A DNA stretch of 64,000 nucleotides from Orientallactaga sibirica. Its lineage: Eukaryota; Chordata; Mammalia; Rodentia; Dipodidae. Made by a program: the position numbers and the translations under genes. The notes beneath the pieces were generated by a model, which saw only the letters and a list, made by a program, of their open reading frames with translations, searched no databases and had not been told where the DNA came from. The stretch is from positions 1,298,001 to 1,362,000 of the forward strand of contig JAEOAD010002279.1 in assembly GCA_036365145.1 (NCBI GenBank). The letters are read 5' to 3'. Of the stretch, positions 22,820 to 33,613 are shown one piece after another; positions within the stretch are counted from its first letter, which is position 1, and every line of letters begins with the position of its first letter.

Positions 22820-23305
22820 TGCTAGTTTCTTGTCACTATGACAACATACCTCACATAAACAACTTACTTTGATTTGTGTGTGTGTGTAGGGGGCAGGGTT
22901 TCATGCATCCCAGGCTGACTTCAAATGGACTGTGTAGCAGAGGTTGGCCTTGAACTCCTGATCCTCCTGAGTCTACTTCCCAAGTGCTAGGATTCCAGGC
23001 GTGGGCCAACATGCCCATGTAGACACTGTGTATGCAGTGTCTAAGATTGAAGTGGGGTTTCCCGTATGCTAGCCAAGCATTCTGACAGCTGAACTGCCTC
23101 CCAGACTCTTACCCAATGACTGAAGGGGCGAAGGATTTTCGTGACTCACAGATTCATCAATTCCCGTCCATGGTCGGGTGGTTGCATTATTTGGGGCCAG
23201 TGGTGAGGCAGTGGAAGAGTGTGGTGAGGCTAAGCCGCTCAGCTCATGGCAGCCTGTAAGCAGGAAGAGCCAGAGACAACCTTGAGGGCCCTAACCCTCC
23301 AACGA
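22820..23305 (-). mobile_element. MaLR-like LTR interrupted by a B4 (copy 2)
   Basis: Counterpart of 19436-19920, with the one-base difference 'catacctcac' against 'catactcac'. Confidence 0.62.
22874..23104 (-). mobile_element. B4-like composite SINE (copy 2)
   Basis: Counterpart of 19489-19719, at the same position in the unit. Confidence 0.7.
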
Positions 23306-23306
23306 C

Positions 23307-24002
23307 TGTTATGGGGTCTGGTGCTACACAAGAAAGACCATCAACTCACGGAATGTGAGACAAAGTTTTCTTGGGTGAAAAAGAAAGAAAAGAAAAAGAA
23401 GAAAAAGCTGGTGCCACCAGGGTTACACCCAGAGTTTGGGTTCTCAGGATGCAGTGCAGAATTGTTTGGAGGGTCAGTTTATTTTGTTTGTTTGTTTGTT
23501 TTGTTTGTTTGTTTTTTGAGGTAGGGTCTCACTCTAGTCCAGGCTGACCTCGAATTCACTATGTAGTCTCAGGGTGGCCTTGAACTCACAGCCATCTGGA
23601 GGGTCAGTTTTGATTGGAAAAAACTAGAGAAGGTTTATTGCAAAGAGGCTGGGAGTTAAGGCTTACATCACAACTTACATTGTTAGAAGATTATAGGGAA
23701 GAAAAATCAGAACCAAGTTGTGAACCGGTCTGTTGGTTAGTTACAGGAAGCACCTGGGGGGGGGGTGAGGTAGGCCTGGGGACCAAGAGTCCCCAAATGT
23801 CTGATTATCTGCCCTTAAGGATTTTGCTCAGCAATGCAGGCCCAGAGTAATGCTATTCAGACCATCAGAGCATCCTGTTTATCTGTTACCTCCACCTGCT
23901 CCAACAAGTGTTTCGTTTTATTCTTTTACGGGCTAACATTTTGCTCTTTTTACACAACCTACTTTCTCCAGCTAGGCCCACTTCTTAAGATTGCCACTGT
24001 CT
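23307..24002 (-). mobile_element. Possible ERV LTR (copy 2)
   Basis: Counterpart of 19922-20607. Here the AATAAA-type signal is mutated (gttttcttgggtg). Confidence 0.38.
23481..23596 (-). mobile_element. B1 SINE, 5'-truncated (copy 2)
   Basis: Counterpart of 20095-20206. Here the TSD is perfect, tggagggtcagttt at 23467-23480 and 23597-23610. Confidence 0.94.
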
Positions 24003-24458
24003 CCAGGCTGCAGCAGCTAGGGAACAGGACATCAGCTTGTGCCTCGGGCCTGGGGGAGACGCTTCGTATTCAAGCCTTACTGAAGCACTTCCGGTGATTC
24101 ACATGCACCCGTCCACAATGGCTGGGGCACACAGTGTGCCCTATGCACTACCTGGTAACTTATAGGGGCGTTTAGGATTGGTCAAGATGCCCAGTTAATT
24201 GAGACCACTTAGTGGACGGTCTCAGGGAGCGATCAGGACGTCTGCAAACCTTCACACACTGACACAGGAGTCATTCTAGTGGGATCATGCATACTTATGC
24301 TTTTAGGGAAAAGCATATATATATTATTTCATCACTTATTGTCTTTATTTTTTTTTCTTCTTGCTAACTGATGGCCTGCCCAATTCCCTAAGAGTTGAAC
24401 GAGAGACATTGTGTTGCATATGAATTCCTCACGGAATGTGGAACAAGGTTCCTCATTA
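24003..24458. other. Low-copy sequence right of the duplication
   Basis: No gene or repeat recognised. A T run is at about 24346-24356. Confidence 0.5.
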
Positions 24459-24470
24459 ATATGTGGTCAA

Positions 24471-24697
24471 GGGGCTGGAGAAGATGGCTTAGCAGTTAAG
24501 ACATTTGCCTGCGAAGTCAAAAGACACAGGTTCAATTCCCCAGGACCCACGTAAGCCAGATGCACAAGGTGGCGCATGTATCTGGAATTCGTTTGCAATG
24601 GCTGGAGGCCCTGGTGTGCCCATTCTCTCTCTCTCAGTCTGTATTTCTTCTATCTCTCTCTCTCTCTGCTTACAAATAAATAAACAATTTAAAAAAT
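24471..24697 (+). mobile_element. Dip-A SINE
   Basis: Full length. TSD resembling atatgtgg(g)tcaa on both sides. Confidence 0.94.
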
Positions 24698-24960
24698 ATA
24701 TGTGGGTCAAATCTGGTGACATCTCCACTAAAAGCCTTCAGTAACTCCTCTTTCACCAGCCTGGTCACTAATGAATGGTGGCTCTTGGTAAGAGATTCTT
24801 TGGCACACTGGGTAAGGGCTTACCCAAGAGGGCCCAGGCTGCAGATTAAAAGGCCCCCTTCTATTATGGGGAGACATTAAATCACTTTAAATAAGGACAT
24901 GGTCTAGTTAGATCTGGGTTTCACACACACCGCAGGACTTCATACAATCATTTTTTTTTT

Positions 24961-25203
24961 TTTTTTTTTTTTTTTGGAGAGAGACAGAGAGAGAGGGAGA
25001 GGAAGACAGATAGAGATGGGCACGCCAGCAGCCTCTTAGCTGCTGCGAACAAAATCCAGGTGCATGCGCCCCCTTGTGGTCAAGTGCAGCATTGTGCCCT
25101 TGTGTCACTTTGCATCTGGCTAAACGTGGGACCTGGAGATTGGAACCAGCATTCTTAGGCTCAGGAGGCAAGCACCTTAACCACTAAGCCATCTCTCCAG
25201 CCC
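24961..25203 (-). mobile_element. Dip-B SINE with long T run
   Basis: Antisense full-length copy. Perfect TSD tcatacaatcatttt at 24940-24954 and 25204-25218. Confidence 0.95.
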
Positions 25204-25219
25204 TCATACAATCATTTTT

Positions 25220-25791
25220 TTTCTCTCTGGCAACCTGCCTCTCTATTGACCTTTATGAAAAGGCAGCCCACTGAAAAGAGCAAAATACTCAAAAAAACTA
25301 AATTCCTAAGGAAAGAATAAAGATAGAAAGACAGTGGAAGTAGATAGGACTCTTCGGGGCAGTGACCACACAGCTGCCAGGAGGGTGACACCTTTTCATG
25401 AGGGCTTCTGTCTTTGGAAGTTCTTTGAGAATTTTAACAGGGTGGCCCGTGTCACTGGAAAGGAATTAGATGGATAGGTTTCGACGGTGGCAGGGCAGGA
25501 CAGTTCACCGGTGGGTGGGTCCAGGGGACGCTCTTGAGATCTTGAGGTTGCTTGCCTCCTGGCATACAAATTCCTCTCTGAGGAGGCACATTTTAAAGCA
25601 CTTACAGCTAGCACTCTTATAAGACTCAAGATGCCACTTGGCAAAACTACCTGTTTATCTTGCTTGGCTGTTATTCTAAATTATTCTGGAGCAGAACCAG
25701 CCTTCTTCTATCGTCACGGGCATTCTTCCTTTGGGTGGCAGTTGGGAAAAGCTTTAAACACATGAGCGCACGCAGGACAAAGTATAAACGG
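25220..25791. other. Low-copy non-coding sequence
   Basis: No gene or transposon recognised. Confidence 0.5.
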
Positions 25792-25795
25792 TGGA

Positions 25796-25945
25796 GCTGG
25801 GCGTGGTGGCGCACGTCTTTTAATCCCAGCACTCAGGAGGCAGAGGTAGGAGGAGCGCTGTGAGTTCAAGGCCAGCCTGAGACTACATAGTGAATTCCAG
25901 GTCAGCCTGGGCTAGAGTGAAACCCTACCTCGAAAAACCAAAGAG
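25796..25945 (+). mobile_element. B1 SINE
   Basis: Complete B1 (gctgggcgtggtggcgcacg to cgaaaaacca). It joins a Dip-A on its right almost without spacer. Confidence 0.95.
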
Positions 25946-25948
25946 AAA

Positions 25949-26150
25949 GGGCTGGAGAGATGGTGTAGTTGTTAAAGCATTTGCCTGCAAAGCCAAAGGA
26001 CCCAGGTTTGACTTCCCAGGACCCATGTTAGCCAGATACACAAGGGGGCGCACACATCTGAAGTTCATTTGCAGAGGCTGGAGGGCCTGGTGTGCCCATT
26101 CTCTCTTTCTCTCGCTCTCTCTGTCAAATAAATAAATAAAAATAAAAATA
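25949..26150 (+). mobile_element. Dip-A SINE
   Basis: Full length and directly after the B1. The best flanking match is 12 of 15 bases (aaagtataaacggtg against aaagtatggacagtg) and encloses both SINEs. Confidence 0.94.
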
Positions 26151-26220
26151 AAAAAGTATGGACAGTGTAAGTGAAGCCAGACATAGTTGTTCAGGGAAAT
26201 TGATTCGAAGTGAGATTTTT

Positions 26221-26470
26221 TTTTCTTTTTGAGAGAGACACAGAAAGAGACAGAGACAGAGGGAGAGGAAGACAGATAGAGATGGGCACACCAGCAGTCT
26301 CTCAGCTGCTGTGAATGAAATCCAGATGCACGCGCCCCCCTTGTGGTCAAGTGCGGCATTGCGCCCTTGCCTCACTTTGCATCTGGCTAAACGTGGGACC
26401 TGGAGATTGGAACCGGGTTCTTAGGCTTAGCAGGCAGGAGCCTTAACCACTAAGCCATCTCTCCAGCCCC
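26221..26470 (-). mobile_element. Dip-B SINE
   Basis: Antisense full-length copy. TSD aagtgagatttt at about 26208-26220 and 26472-26483. Confidence 0.95.
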
Positions 26471-26483
26471 TAAGTGAGATTTT

Positions 26484-27907
26484 AAAGGCTCTAGCACCAA
26501 GGCTATTTCTAGACACAAGGGAGAAACTCAAACAAGTGTGGAAAAATAAAACTGGCTCTGCAGCTAGAGAACTGGGAGAGACCTTCTATATTCCCCTAGT
26601 CACAACTGGAGTCTCAGATGGAGTCACCAGAGGAAATCCTGTGTCGTGTGTCACGTAGCTCATCTTATACACAGGACTGAGGTTGCATCTGGACGGAAGT
26701 TGTAACTATTGGGAACACAGTGAGAGAAGAAAAAACAAAGGGCATGGACTTCCAACTTAAACGGTAAATGTTGGAATAAATTCCAATTAAGTTCACTCTT
26801 CCTGAGTGGCTAGACAGGTAGATGAATGACATGAGATTTTATGTGAAATATATACAGCTATTCCAATTTCCAGAACTTTCTTGTTAATTACCAAACACCA
26901 AAGGAAGAAGGAAAAACTGAATCAAGGGACTCCTTTTATTTTTATTTTTTTTATTGACAGAAACAGTTGTTATATCTTCTGCTATGAACCATGTACTATA
27001 CATTAAATGTAAATTATAATTATGTTAGAAGCTCATCAAGTGAGGCTCTCCCAAAGTTAGAAATGAAGTGCAAAAGGCCTCACTTCTGAAGTGAGTTGCC
27101 ATAGTATCTGTATTTTAATACATTTGGGGTAAATTCTTAAGTGAAGAGATAATGCTTGGTAAACTGCTTAAATATTTGAATACAAGAAATGAAATCATAA
27201 TTAAATCAAATAAAATGTAAAAGCTAATGTCTATCTAATGTTGATATTCCCTGTTGGATTCCTTGGGATTTAAATGGATATAACTTTTATCTTACGGTTC
27301 TTGGATTGGATTCAATATTTATTTCTTTATCAGTGGAGACCTACATATTAAAGTACTAACTACTTTAATAGCAATGAATGCTGGTGTCTTTAACTAGGTA
27401 GCAGCAACGTACTAAATGGTTTTAATTAAGGTGATGTGGTTGTATTTAGGAAAGATATGAGAGGAGATGCTGATATGGGAATTGCATAAATAAACGCAAT
27501 TTCTCTCAGCTTGAGCTTGCTGTGTGACTTTGGGGTTAGTCAGATAACCTTTCTTAATTCTGCTATCCTAGTTTAGAAAAGAGGCACTTTTATCTCATGT
27601 AATATTCAAGTTGCCTTTGCAGATGTAACCTCTAAGGTGTTCAGTACCTATATTTTTTTTTTGAAAAAGAGTTTCAATTTAATAAATTAATAGTAAAAAT
27701 AAATAAAATGATAAATTGATAAAATGATATACTTATTGACAAATAGATCGATCAACTTGAGCGGTTACCGATTTCTCTTTGTTGTGGTACATTCTGCTAT
27801 AGAATGATGGATGCATATGACTCCATTCATTTCAGGTCTACTTACTGGCCAGTATTAGGAAGATGCCTGCCACAGAAGGTTTCAGTTTCCTGAAACTGTC
27901 ATATGCT
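26484..27907. other. AT-rich low-copy sequence
   Basis: This is 1.4 kb without SINEs. A possible MIR (gtgtgactttggggttagtc) lies at about 27505-27590. I see no gene. Conservation cannot be judged without alignment. Confidence 0.5.
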
Positions 27908-27913
27908 AGGTAG

Positions 27914-27960
27914 TAGCCCAGGCTGACCTAGAATTCACTCTAGTTTCAGGGTGGCCTTGA
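27914..27960 (-). mobile_element. B1 fragment
   Basis: Only the central part remains (gcccaggctgacctagaatt ... cagggtggcctt). Both ends are missing. Confidence 0.75.
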
Positions 27961-27982
27961 AAAAAACAAAAAAATAAAAATA

Positions 27983-28180
27983 GGGCTGGAGGAATGGCTT
28001 AGCAGTTAAGTGCTTGCCTGTGAAAGCTAAGGACTGTGGTTCAAGGCTCAATTCCCCAGGACCCATGTAAGCCAGATGCACAAGGTAGCACATGCATCTG
28101 GAGTTCATTTGCGGTGGCCGGAGGCCCTGGTACACCCATTCTCTCATTCTTTCTCTCTCTATCTGCCTTTCTCTCTCAAA

Positions 28181-28228
<48 letters not shown>

Positions 28229-28230
28229 AA
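27983..28230 (+). mobile_element. Dip-A SINE with long (AAAT)n tail
   Basis: Full length, with about 12 AAAT units at 28179-28227. Confidence 0.95.
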
Positions 28231-28409
28231 AAATATTTTAAAAGTAAAAATAAATACTACTTCACTTAACAATTAGGTTAGACGTTCGGAGTTTAGCTGT
28301 TGTGACCTTCACTTTACAGGCATCATTGTGTCCATTACTGCGTCCAGTAGGTACAACAGAGGCTCTCAGTCAAGTTCACATCCCACAGTGTGAGAACTAT
28401 GATCAGAAA

Positions 28410-28780
28410 TGGAGCTACGCTACCAGGGTGTAGGAGACAGACCCCGAGGACCCTCAACACTACCAAAGCAGAGATCCAGAGGCTCCTAAGAGTTCATCAC
28501 TGAAGTAGACTTAAAACTCAGGGGATTTTGTGGAAGAGGGGGCAGAAAGATTGTAAGAGCCACAGGTTGTGACATCATGCCCAGGGCATTCCCTCCCCGC
28601 CCCCCCAAAATACCTGACTACTGTTCCCACAATGCATAACCCACAACCCCATGGGGAACACCTGCAACCCCACTGAGGAGCGCCCCCATTGGAATGGGGG
28701 CAGGGTGGAGGGAAAAGAGGGTACGAACACGTGATGTATCCATATGAAACATCTTGTTAATAATAATAATAGACATTTAA
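28410..28780 (+). mobile_element. LINE 3'-end fragment (probably L1 3' UTR)
   Basis: Reverse-complement match to 4716-5012 across 'gctcctaagagttcatcac', 'cacaggttgtgacatcatgc', 'acaatgcataacccacaac' and 'gatgtatccatatgaaac'. It ends in an AAT-rich tail. Confidence 0.6.
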
Positions 28781-28793
28781 AAAGAAATGGAGC

Positions 28794-29010
28794 GGGCTGG
28801 AGAGATGGCTTAGCGGTTAAGGTGCCTGCCTCCTAAGCCTAAGAACCCGGTTCCAATCTCCAGGTCCCACGTTTAGCCAGATGCCAAGTGACGCAAGGGC
28901 GCAATGCCGCACTTGACCACAAGGGGGCGCACTCATCTGGATTTCGTTCACAGCAGCTGAGTCGGCTGGCGTGCCCATCTCTATCTGTCTTCCTCTCCCT
29001 CTCTGTCTCT
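28794..29010 (+). mobile_element. Dip-B SINE
   Basis: Full length. A perfect TSD (aaagaaatggagc) at 28781-28793 and 29164-29176 encloses the GAAA run as well. Confidence 0.96.
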
Positions 29011-29030
29011 GAAAGAAAGAAAGAAAGAAA

Positions 29031-29077
<47 letters not shown>

Positions 29078-29079
29078 TC

Positions 29080-29143
<64 letters not shown>

Positions 29144-29163
29144 AGGAGAGAAAGAAAGTCAAG
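29011..29163. repeat. (GAAA)n microsatellite
   Basis: About 150 bases of GAAA units, interrupted by 'gtcaagaaag' twice, grown from the Dip-B tail. Both strands give artefactual open frames (poly-KERK or poly-FFLS). Confidence 0.97.
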
Positions 29164-29259
29164 AAAGAAATGGAGCTATGCTTCCAAGTTGTATAGTAAT
29201 CATCTTTGAGCCTATATTTGCAACTGTGCAACACTACTGCTAACAGAAACACATATAGG

Positions 29260-29405
29260 AGCCAGGCATGGTGGCGCACCCCTTTAATCCCAGCACTCGG
29301 GAGGCAGAGGTAGGAGGATCGCCGAGAGTTCGAGGCCACCCTGAGACTACATAGTGAATTCCAGGTCAGCCTGGACCAGAGTGAGACCCTACCTTGCAAA
29401 ACCAA
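29260..29405 (+). mobile_element. B1 SINE
   Basis: Complete B1. TSD agaaacacatat.gg/gag at 29245-29259 and 29506-29520. Confidence 0.96.
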
Positions 29406-29489
<84 letters not shown>

Positions 29490-29505
29490 AAATAAAAGAA
29501 AAAAA
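29406..29505. repeat. (GAAA)n in B1 tail
   Basis: The tetranucleotide run extends the B1 tail up to the second TSD copy. Confidence 0.96.
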
Positions 29506-29520
29506 AGAAACACATATGAG

Positions 29521-30168
29521 ACGTTCGAGAGGAGTGAAGGGTCAGAGGAGGCTCACTTAGTTAAACTGGACTGCAGATGAGGAAGGAATGCAACCCACGA
29601 CTGTGCGAGATGACGCTGGAGGAGGAGAGAGCATGAGTCACGAGTGGAGAGTGGGGGGAGACGAGCAGAAAGTGGGGTCAGGACAAGCTCCACAGTGGGG
29701 TGCAGTTTGCTCAAGGCGTGCGAGTGTCCTGCTGGAAAAGCTTCAAAGATGAAACGGAGAAGCACAGGGATAAACTGTCTTTTGTGTCCACTGGCAACTC
29801 CTGATCTCGCGGAAATTCGGGAGCAGGTGTACTGCCCCGCACCCTCCTCCACCACGGCTGCCGCTGTCCACACGGTCCGATTGCCCTGTCTGAACCGTGC
29901 CCTTGGATAGCTTAGGCCTTTTCTCTTTCCTGACCTCGTCGCTTCTTCATAGCCTCTTGACCAAGCCGGTGGCAGAGTTTGGGTCGAAAGTAAGGAAAAG
30001 GATATCATTGGCTCGCATTACTGTTAATGCCGTGTTCCCTTTAGTCCGTGGCTAGGCGATGTGACCCAGATGTGGTTTCTTTCCATCTCTTCCTTGACCT
30101 CCGTGGGGCCAACTTTAGCCCAAACATGGTCCCTTAGGATCTTAAGGTGATGCATCTTGGGTTCAATC
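29521..30168. other. Low-copy sequence, moderately CpG-containing
   Basis: No gene assigned. A minus-strand frame of 151 codons (29553-30008) and a plus-strand frame of 88 codons overlap. Neither shows a domain I recognise. A decayed retrocopy is possible but unproven. Confidence 0.45.
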
Positions 30169-30185
30169 TCACTTAACAATCTTTT

Positions 30186-30408
30186 TTTAAAAAAAAATTT
30201 CAAGGTTTTATTTATTTATTTGAGACAGAGAGAGGAAGAGACAGAGAGAAAGAAAGAATGGGTGTGCCGGGGCCTCCAGCCACTGCAAACGAACTCCAGA
30301 TGCATGTGCCCCCTTGTGCATCTGGTTTAAGTGGGTCCTGGGGAATCGAACCGGAGTCCTTAGGCTTTGCAGGTAAACGCCTTAGCACTAAGCCATCTCC
30401 CCAGCCCT
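30186..30408 (-). mobile_element. Dip-A SINE (first of three)
   Basis: Antisense copy starting 'tttcaaggttttatttattt', the same left border as the copy at 30510. Confidence 0.93.
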
Positions 30409-30411
30409 TTA

Positions 30412-30509
30412 AAAAAATTTTTAAAATATTTTTTATTTTTATTTATTTATTTGACAGAAAGAAAGAGGGAGAGGAGAGAGAGAGGGAAAATGGGCACACC
30501 AGGGCCTCC
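30412..30509 (-). mobile_element. Dip-A fragment (second of three)
   Basis: Tail and GA part only, ending abruptly at 'agggcctcca'. Confidence 0.9.
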
Positions 30510-30746
30510 AATCTTTTTTTAAAAATTGTTTCAAGGTTTTATTTATTTATTTGAGAGAGAGAGAGAGGAAGAGGCAGAGAGAAAGAGAGAATGGGTGTGC
30601 CAGGGCCTCCAGCTGCTGCAAACAAACTCCAGACATGTGCACCCCCGTGTGCATCTGGCTTATTTATGTGGGTCGTGAGGAACCGAACCTGGGGCCTTTG
30701 ACTTTGCAAGCAAGCACCTTAACCGCTAAGCCATCCCTCCAGCCCT
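30510..30746 (-). mobile_element. Dip-A SINE (third of three)
   Basis: Antisense full-length copy. The target-site match 'tcacttaaca.tctt' lies at about 30171-30185 and 30747-30761, outside all three copies. Confidence 0.94.
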
Positions 30747-30781
30747 CACTTAACATTCTTCCTCATGTGAATTTGGAAAAA

Positions 30782-30873
30782 AGGCAGGGAGTGTTGCTCA
30801 GTGGTAGAGTACCAGTCTGCCATGCCCAAGACCCTTGGCTTGATCATTAGCAGTGAGAAAAAAAAAAAAAAAA
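30782..30873 (+). mobile_element. ID element
   Basis: 'gttgctcagtggtagagta' and 'cttggcttgatcattagcag', then a poly-A tail, match the tRNA-Ala/BC1-derived ID SINE. Box A- and B-like motifs are recognisable, but the copy is mutated. Confidence 0.85.
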
Positions 30874-30876
30874 AGA

Positions 30877-31364
30877 AGTAACCATTTTTGTTCTATTTCC
30901 TGGACAAAGAGGTTTTTCTGCTGAAGTTCTCTGCTGATCCCTGAGTCAACCACTCTGACCGGGAGAATGGAGTGTGTTTACTGACCTCCCTGGAGACCTG
31001 TGCTCCAATATAGAGCTGAGGGTGAAGTTGGCTTCTGAGATCCCACACAGCTCCCCACGTGAGAACTGAAATTTTTTTTTTTCTAGGCAGGAGGAAATAG
31101 AGAGGCTATCAGGAGGGCAGCAGTGAGTAAAGAGAGATCAAATGAGTGTCCTTTGTCGAGATGGCTATTTTCATTGCATACTCTAGCCAGGGAAATGGAG
31201 GCTCGTACTACTGTTAGTCTCGCAAAGGGGAAATCGTTTCCTTTCTATAAGATCATAGATGTCAAGAAAAAAAGAAATTAACAACCCATGTTGTCATGAA
31301 GTCCAGAGGGTGAAAGAATGTGTCTATCCACCCCCAACACACACCCCCCCGCCCCGATGGCAGT
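30877..31364. other. Low-copy non-coding sequence
   Basis: No gene or transposon recognised. Short T and C runs are at 31072 and 31339. Confidence 0.5.
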
Positions 31365-31515
31365 CCAGACTGTGACCCTGAACAAGTTATTTAACTTCTC
31401 TTTTCTGTACTGTCTCCCATGGGAAAATGGAGATAATAAAAAGCTACTGCGTGGGGCTGTTGAAAGGACCAAATGAAACATTTCCTTAGATAGGTGAGCA
31501 AACGCCCGGCTATTC
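31365..31515 (+). mobile_element. MIR element
   Basis: The order 'tgtgaccctgaacaagttat', 'ttaacttctctttt', 'gaaaatggagataataaaa' and 'ggctgttgaaaggaccaaat' follows the MIR core and 3' part well. Confidence 0.82.
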
Positions 31516-31974
31516 ATCATATGTCCAGTTCTTCACGGCATCCGGCGAGGTGGCTGAGGACATTCCAAGATGTGGAATACTTGGTTAAATAACCACAGGA
31601 AGGAAACACCAAACCAAAACCTTGTGATTCCAAAGCCCGACTGGCCTCTCGTTCCCGCTGTGTATTTCATGCTATCCCCGGCTCTCTGTATCAACACTTT
31701 CCACTTAACAGGATCTCCACGAGGGACCCACACATGCAAATTATTATTAGCATAAAAATGGGTAATGACTATTTTTTTTCCTATTTTACATTTGCATCAT
31801 CACACATGATCTTTGTGTTACACATTCTTCAGCGGTGAATGACTGAAGGGAAGGCATTGTGGTTCATTCGGATAGTCATTAATTCTAAATAAGAAATTCA
31901 TTTCCTGTCACTCATGTGGCTTAAACAGTGCACAGGGGGACGGTGACTATATAGCAACCAGTAAGGGCTGGAAT
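31516..31974. other. Low-copy non-coding sequence
   Basis: No gene or repeat recognised between two MIR copies of opposite orientation. Confidence 0.5.
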
Positions 31975-31989
31975 GGAAGCTGGAAATTG

Positions 31990-32130
31990 CCTAGCCCAAC
32001 CTTTCAGTTCACAGCTGAGGGAAATAAATAAGGAGGGTCACGCATTTAATTAGTGGCAGAGCTGGGACTAGAACCCCTTTTCTTAATTTCTATGTCCAGA
32101 GTCTTGCCACTAAGCCACAAATGCCATTAA
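31990..32130 (-). mobile_element. MIR element
   Basis: Antisense MIR: 'tcacagctgagggaaataa', 'taattagtggcagagctggg' and 'cttgccactaagccac'. Confidence 0.72.
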
Positions 32131-32780
32131 GTCCTATTGGCTTCGGAATTCTCTGATTGTGTCAAATAGCTTGGGTGCATAAAATAAACAATGTGACAAA
32201 CATCCCAAAATGAAGGTATATTTAACATCCTCCACACATTCCCTTGTCCTGTGCATATTCTTATCTTAATATTTTTCTTTTTCTGCAATGCACTTGTGAG
32301 GAAGTGGGACAGCTATCTGTCTATATTGAATGGTCTCACTTGAGCCTTGCCCACGGATAGGCATGAACTCAAATCATTTTACATGAAGAACAGAACAAAT
32401 CGCTTATGGTAACCATTGCATAATGAAGAGACACAATGAAGAATTACAGTTCAAATTACTTATCAGGTATCTTCCATTTTCTGAGTTTTTAAAGTAGAAA
32501 ATTGCACAGTCTAATTACAGTAAGTTAATTTGCATTCATATTACAATTCAATGAGCAATTACATTCTTTATTATTTAAAAAAATATTTTATAAAGTGTGA
32601 TTTGCATCAGCATGTTTCTAGAAAAGAATGGTGACTTTTTTCCTGGTGAGCTTTCCATGCAAATTGAATGGCACAACCTGGATCTTCCGGTACGAAATTA
32701 TGATTTCGCTTTGTTTGGCAGGAGGGGGCCCCAGGAGAAGACCATCCTTTGAAGTGTGGTGATGGCTTCAAAGCTTGTCA
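32131..32780. other. AT-rich low-copy sequence
   Basis: No gene, no SINE. Candidate for a conserved non-coding check, especially 32400-32740. Confidence 0.45.
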
Positions 32781-32797
32781 ACAAGAATGCTTAAAAA

Positions 32798-33018
32798 GGG
32801 CTGGAAAGATGGCTTAGGGGTTAAGGTGTTTGCCTGCATAAGCCAAAGGACCCTGGTTCAATTCCCCAAGACCCACGTAAGCCAGATGCACAAGGAATTG
32901 CATGTGTCTGGAGTTCCTTTGCAGTGGCTGGAGGCCCTGGAGTGCCAATCTCCCTCTCTCTCCCTCCCTCTCTCTCTCTCTCTCTGTTTCAAATAAATTG
33001 ATAAATAATTTTTTTTTT
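32798..33018 (+). mobile_element. Dip-A SINE
   Basis: Full length with a short A/T tail. The TSD is not clear. Confidence 0.94.
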
Positions 33019-33325
33019 TTAAAGAATAAGAGATTCTCCAAGTTTAGGAGAACCAAAATTTTTATTGACCCGGGAAAGTCCTTTCCTCTTCTCCCATTCA
33101 CTTTTACCACTTGAACTTGAATTTCTCTCTAGAATTCCTGCCAGGCCATCTTCTAATCTAAATCTGATGAACTTCCTTACTAGACAGTGCTTCTGTTTGC
33201 ATCCAGTCATTCCTGTAGTCAAGCAATTTAATAGATGTGTTTTACACATGTATTGCTGTGGCATGGCTATGATAAAGCATTCTTTTTACATAAACAACAT
33301 TGTATTTTCTCAGGACTTTTATTTA
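33019..33325. other. Low-copy non-coding sequence
   Basis: No feature recognised. Confidence 0.5.
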
Positions 33326-33331
33326 TTTTTT

Positions 33332-33602
33332 CTTTCTTTTTTTTTTTGAGAGAGACACAGAGAGAGACAGAGAGAGAGGGAGAGGAAGACAGATAGAGAT
33401 GGGCGCACCAGCAATCTCTCAGCTGCTGTGAACGAAATCCAGATGCGTGCGCCCCCTTGTGGCCAAGTGTGGCATTGCGCCCTTATGTCACTTTGCATCT
33501 GGCTAAACGTGGGACCTGGAGATTGGAACCGCTGGAGATTAGAACCTGCATTGTTAGGCTTAGGAAGCAGGCGCCTTAACCGCTAAGCCATATCTCCAGC
33601 CC
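33332..33602 (-). mobile_element. Dip-B SINE with duplicated 'ctggagatt' segment
   Basis: Antisense copy with 'ggagattggaaccgctggag' and a second 'attagaacc'. The duplicated segment is also found at 4314-4579, suggesting a subfamily. Confidence 0.94.
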
Positions 33603-33613
33603 TATTTATGTTT

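Larger units (their letters stand above)
20608..24002. repeat. Tandem segmental duplication, copy 2
   Basis: This 3395-bp unit is 19 bases longer than copy 1. The difference lies mainly in GA, GTTT, G and A runs. It joins copy 1 directly, with about one base of ambiguity at the junction. Confidence 0.98.

Noticed and set aside
24003..24458. Possible third partial copy of the duplicated unit
   Set aside because: Similarity stops sharply at 24002, and the following sequence matches nothing else in the window.
28839..29513. 224-codon minus-strand frame with repeated FFLS
   Set aside because: It is translation of (TTTC)n tails plus antisense B1 and Dip-B sequence.
29553..30008. 151-codon minus-strand frame outside SINEs
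   Set aside because: No recognisable motif, and a second frame overlaps it. A protein-database search with no hit would confirm the rejection.
30782..30873. Possible tRNA gene
   Set aside because: The A- and B-box-like text belongs to an ID SINE with a poly-A tail. The Dip heads elsewhere are tRNA-like for the same reason.
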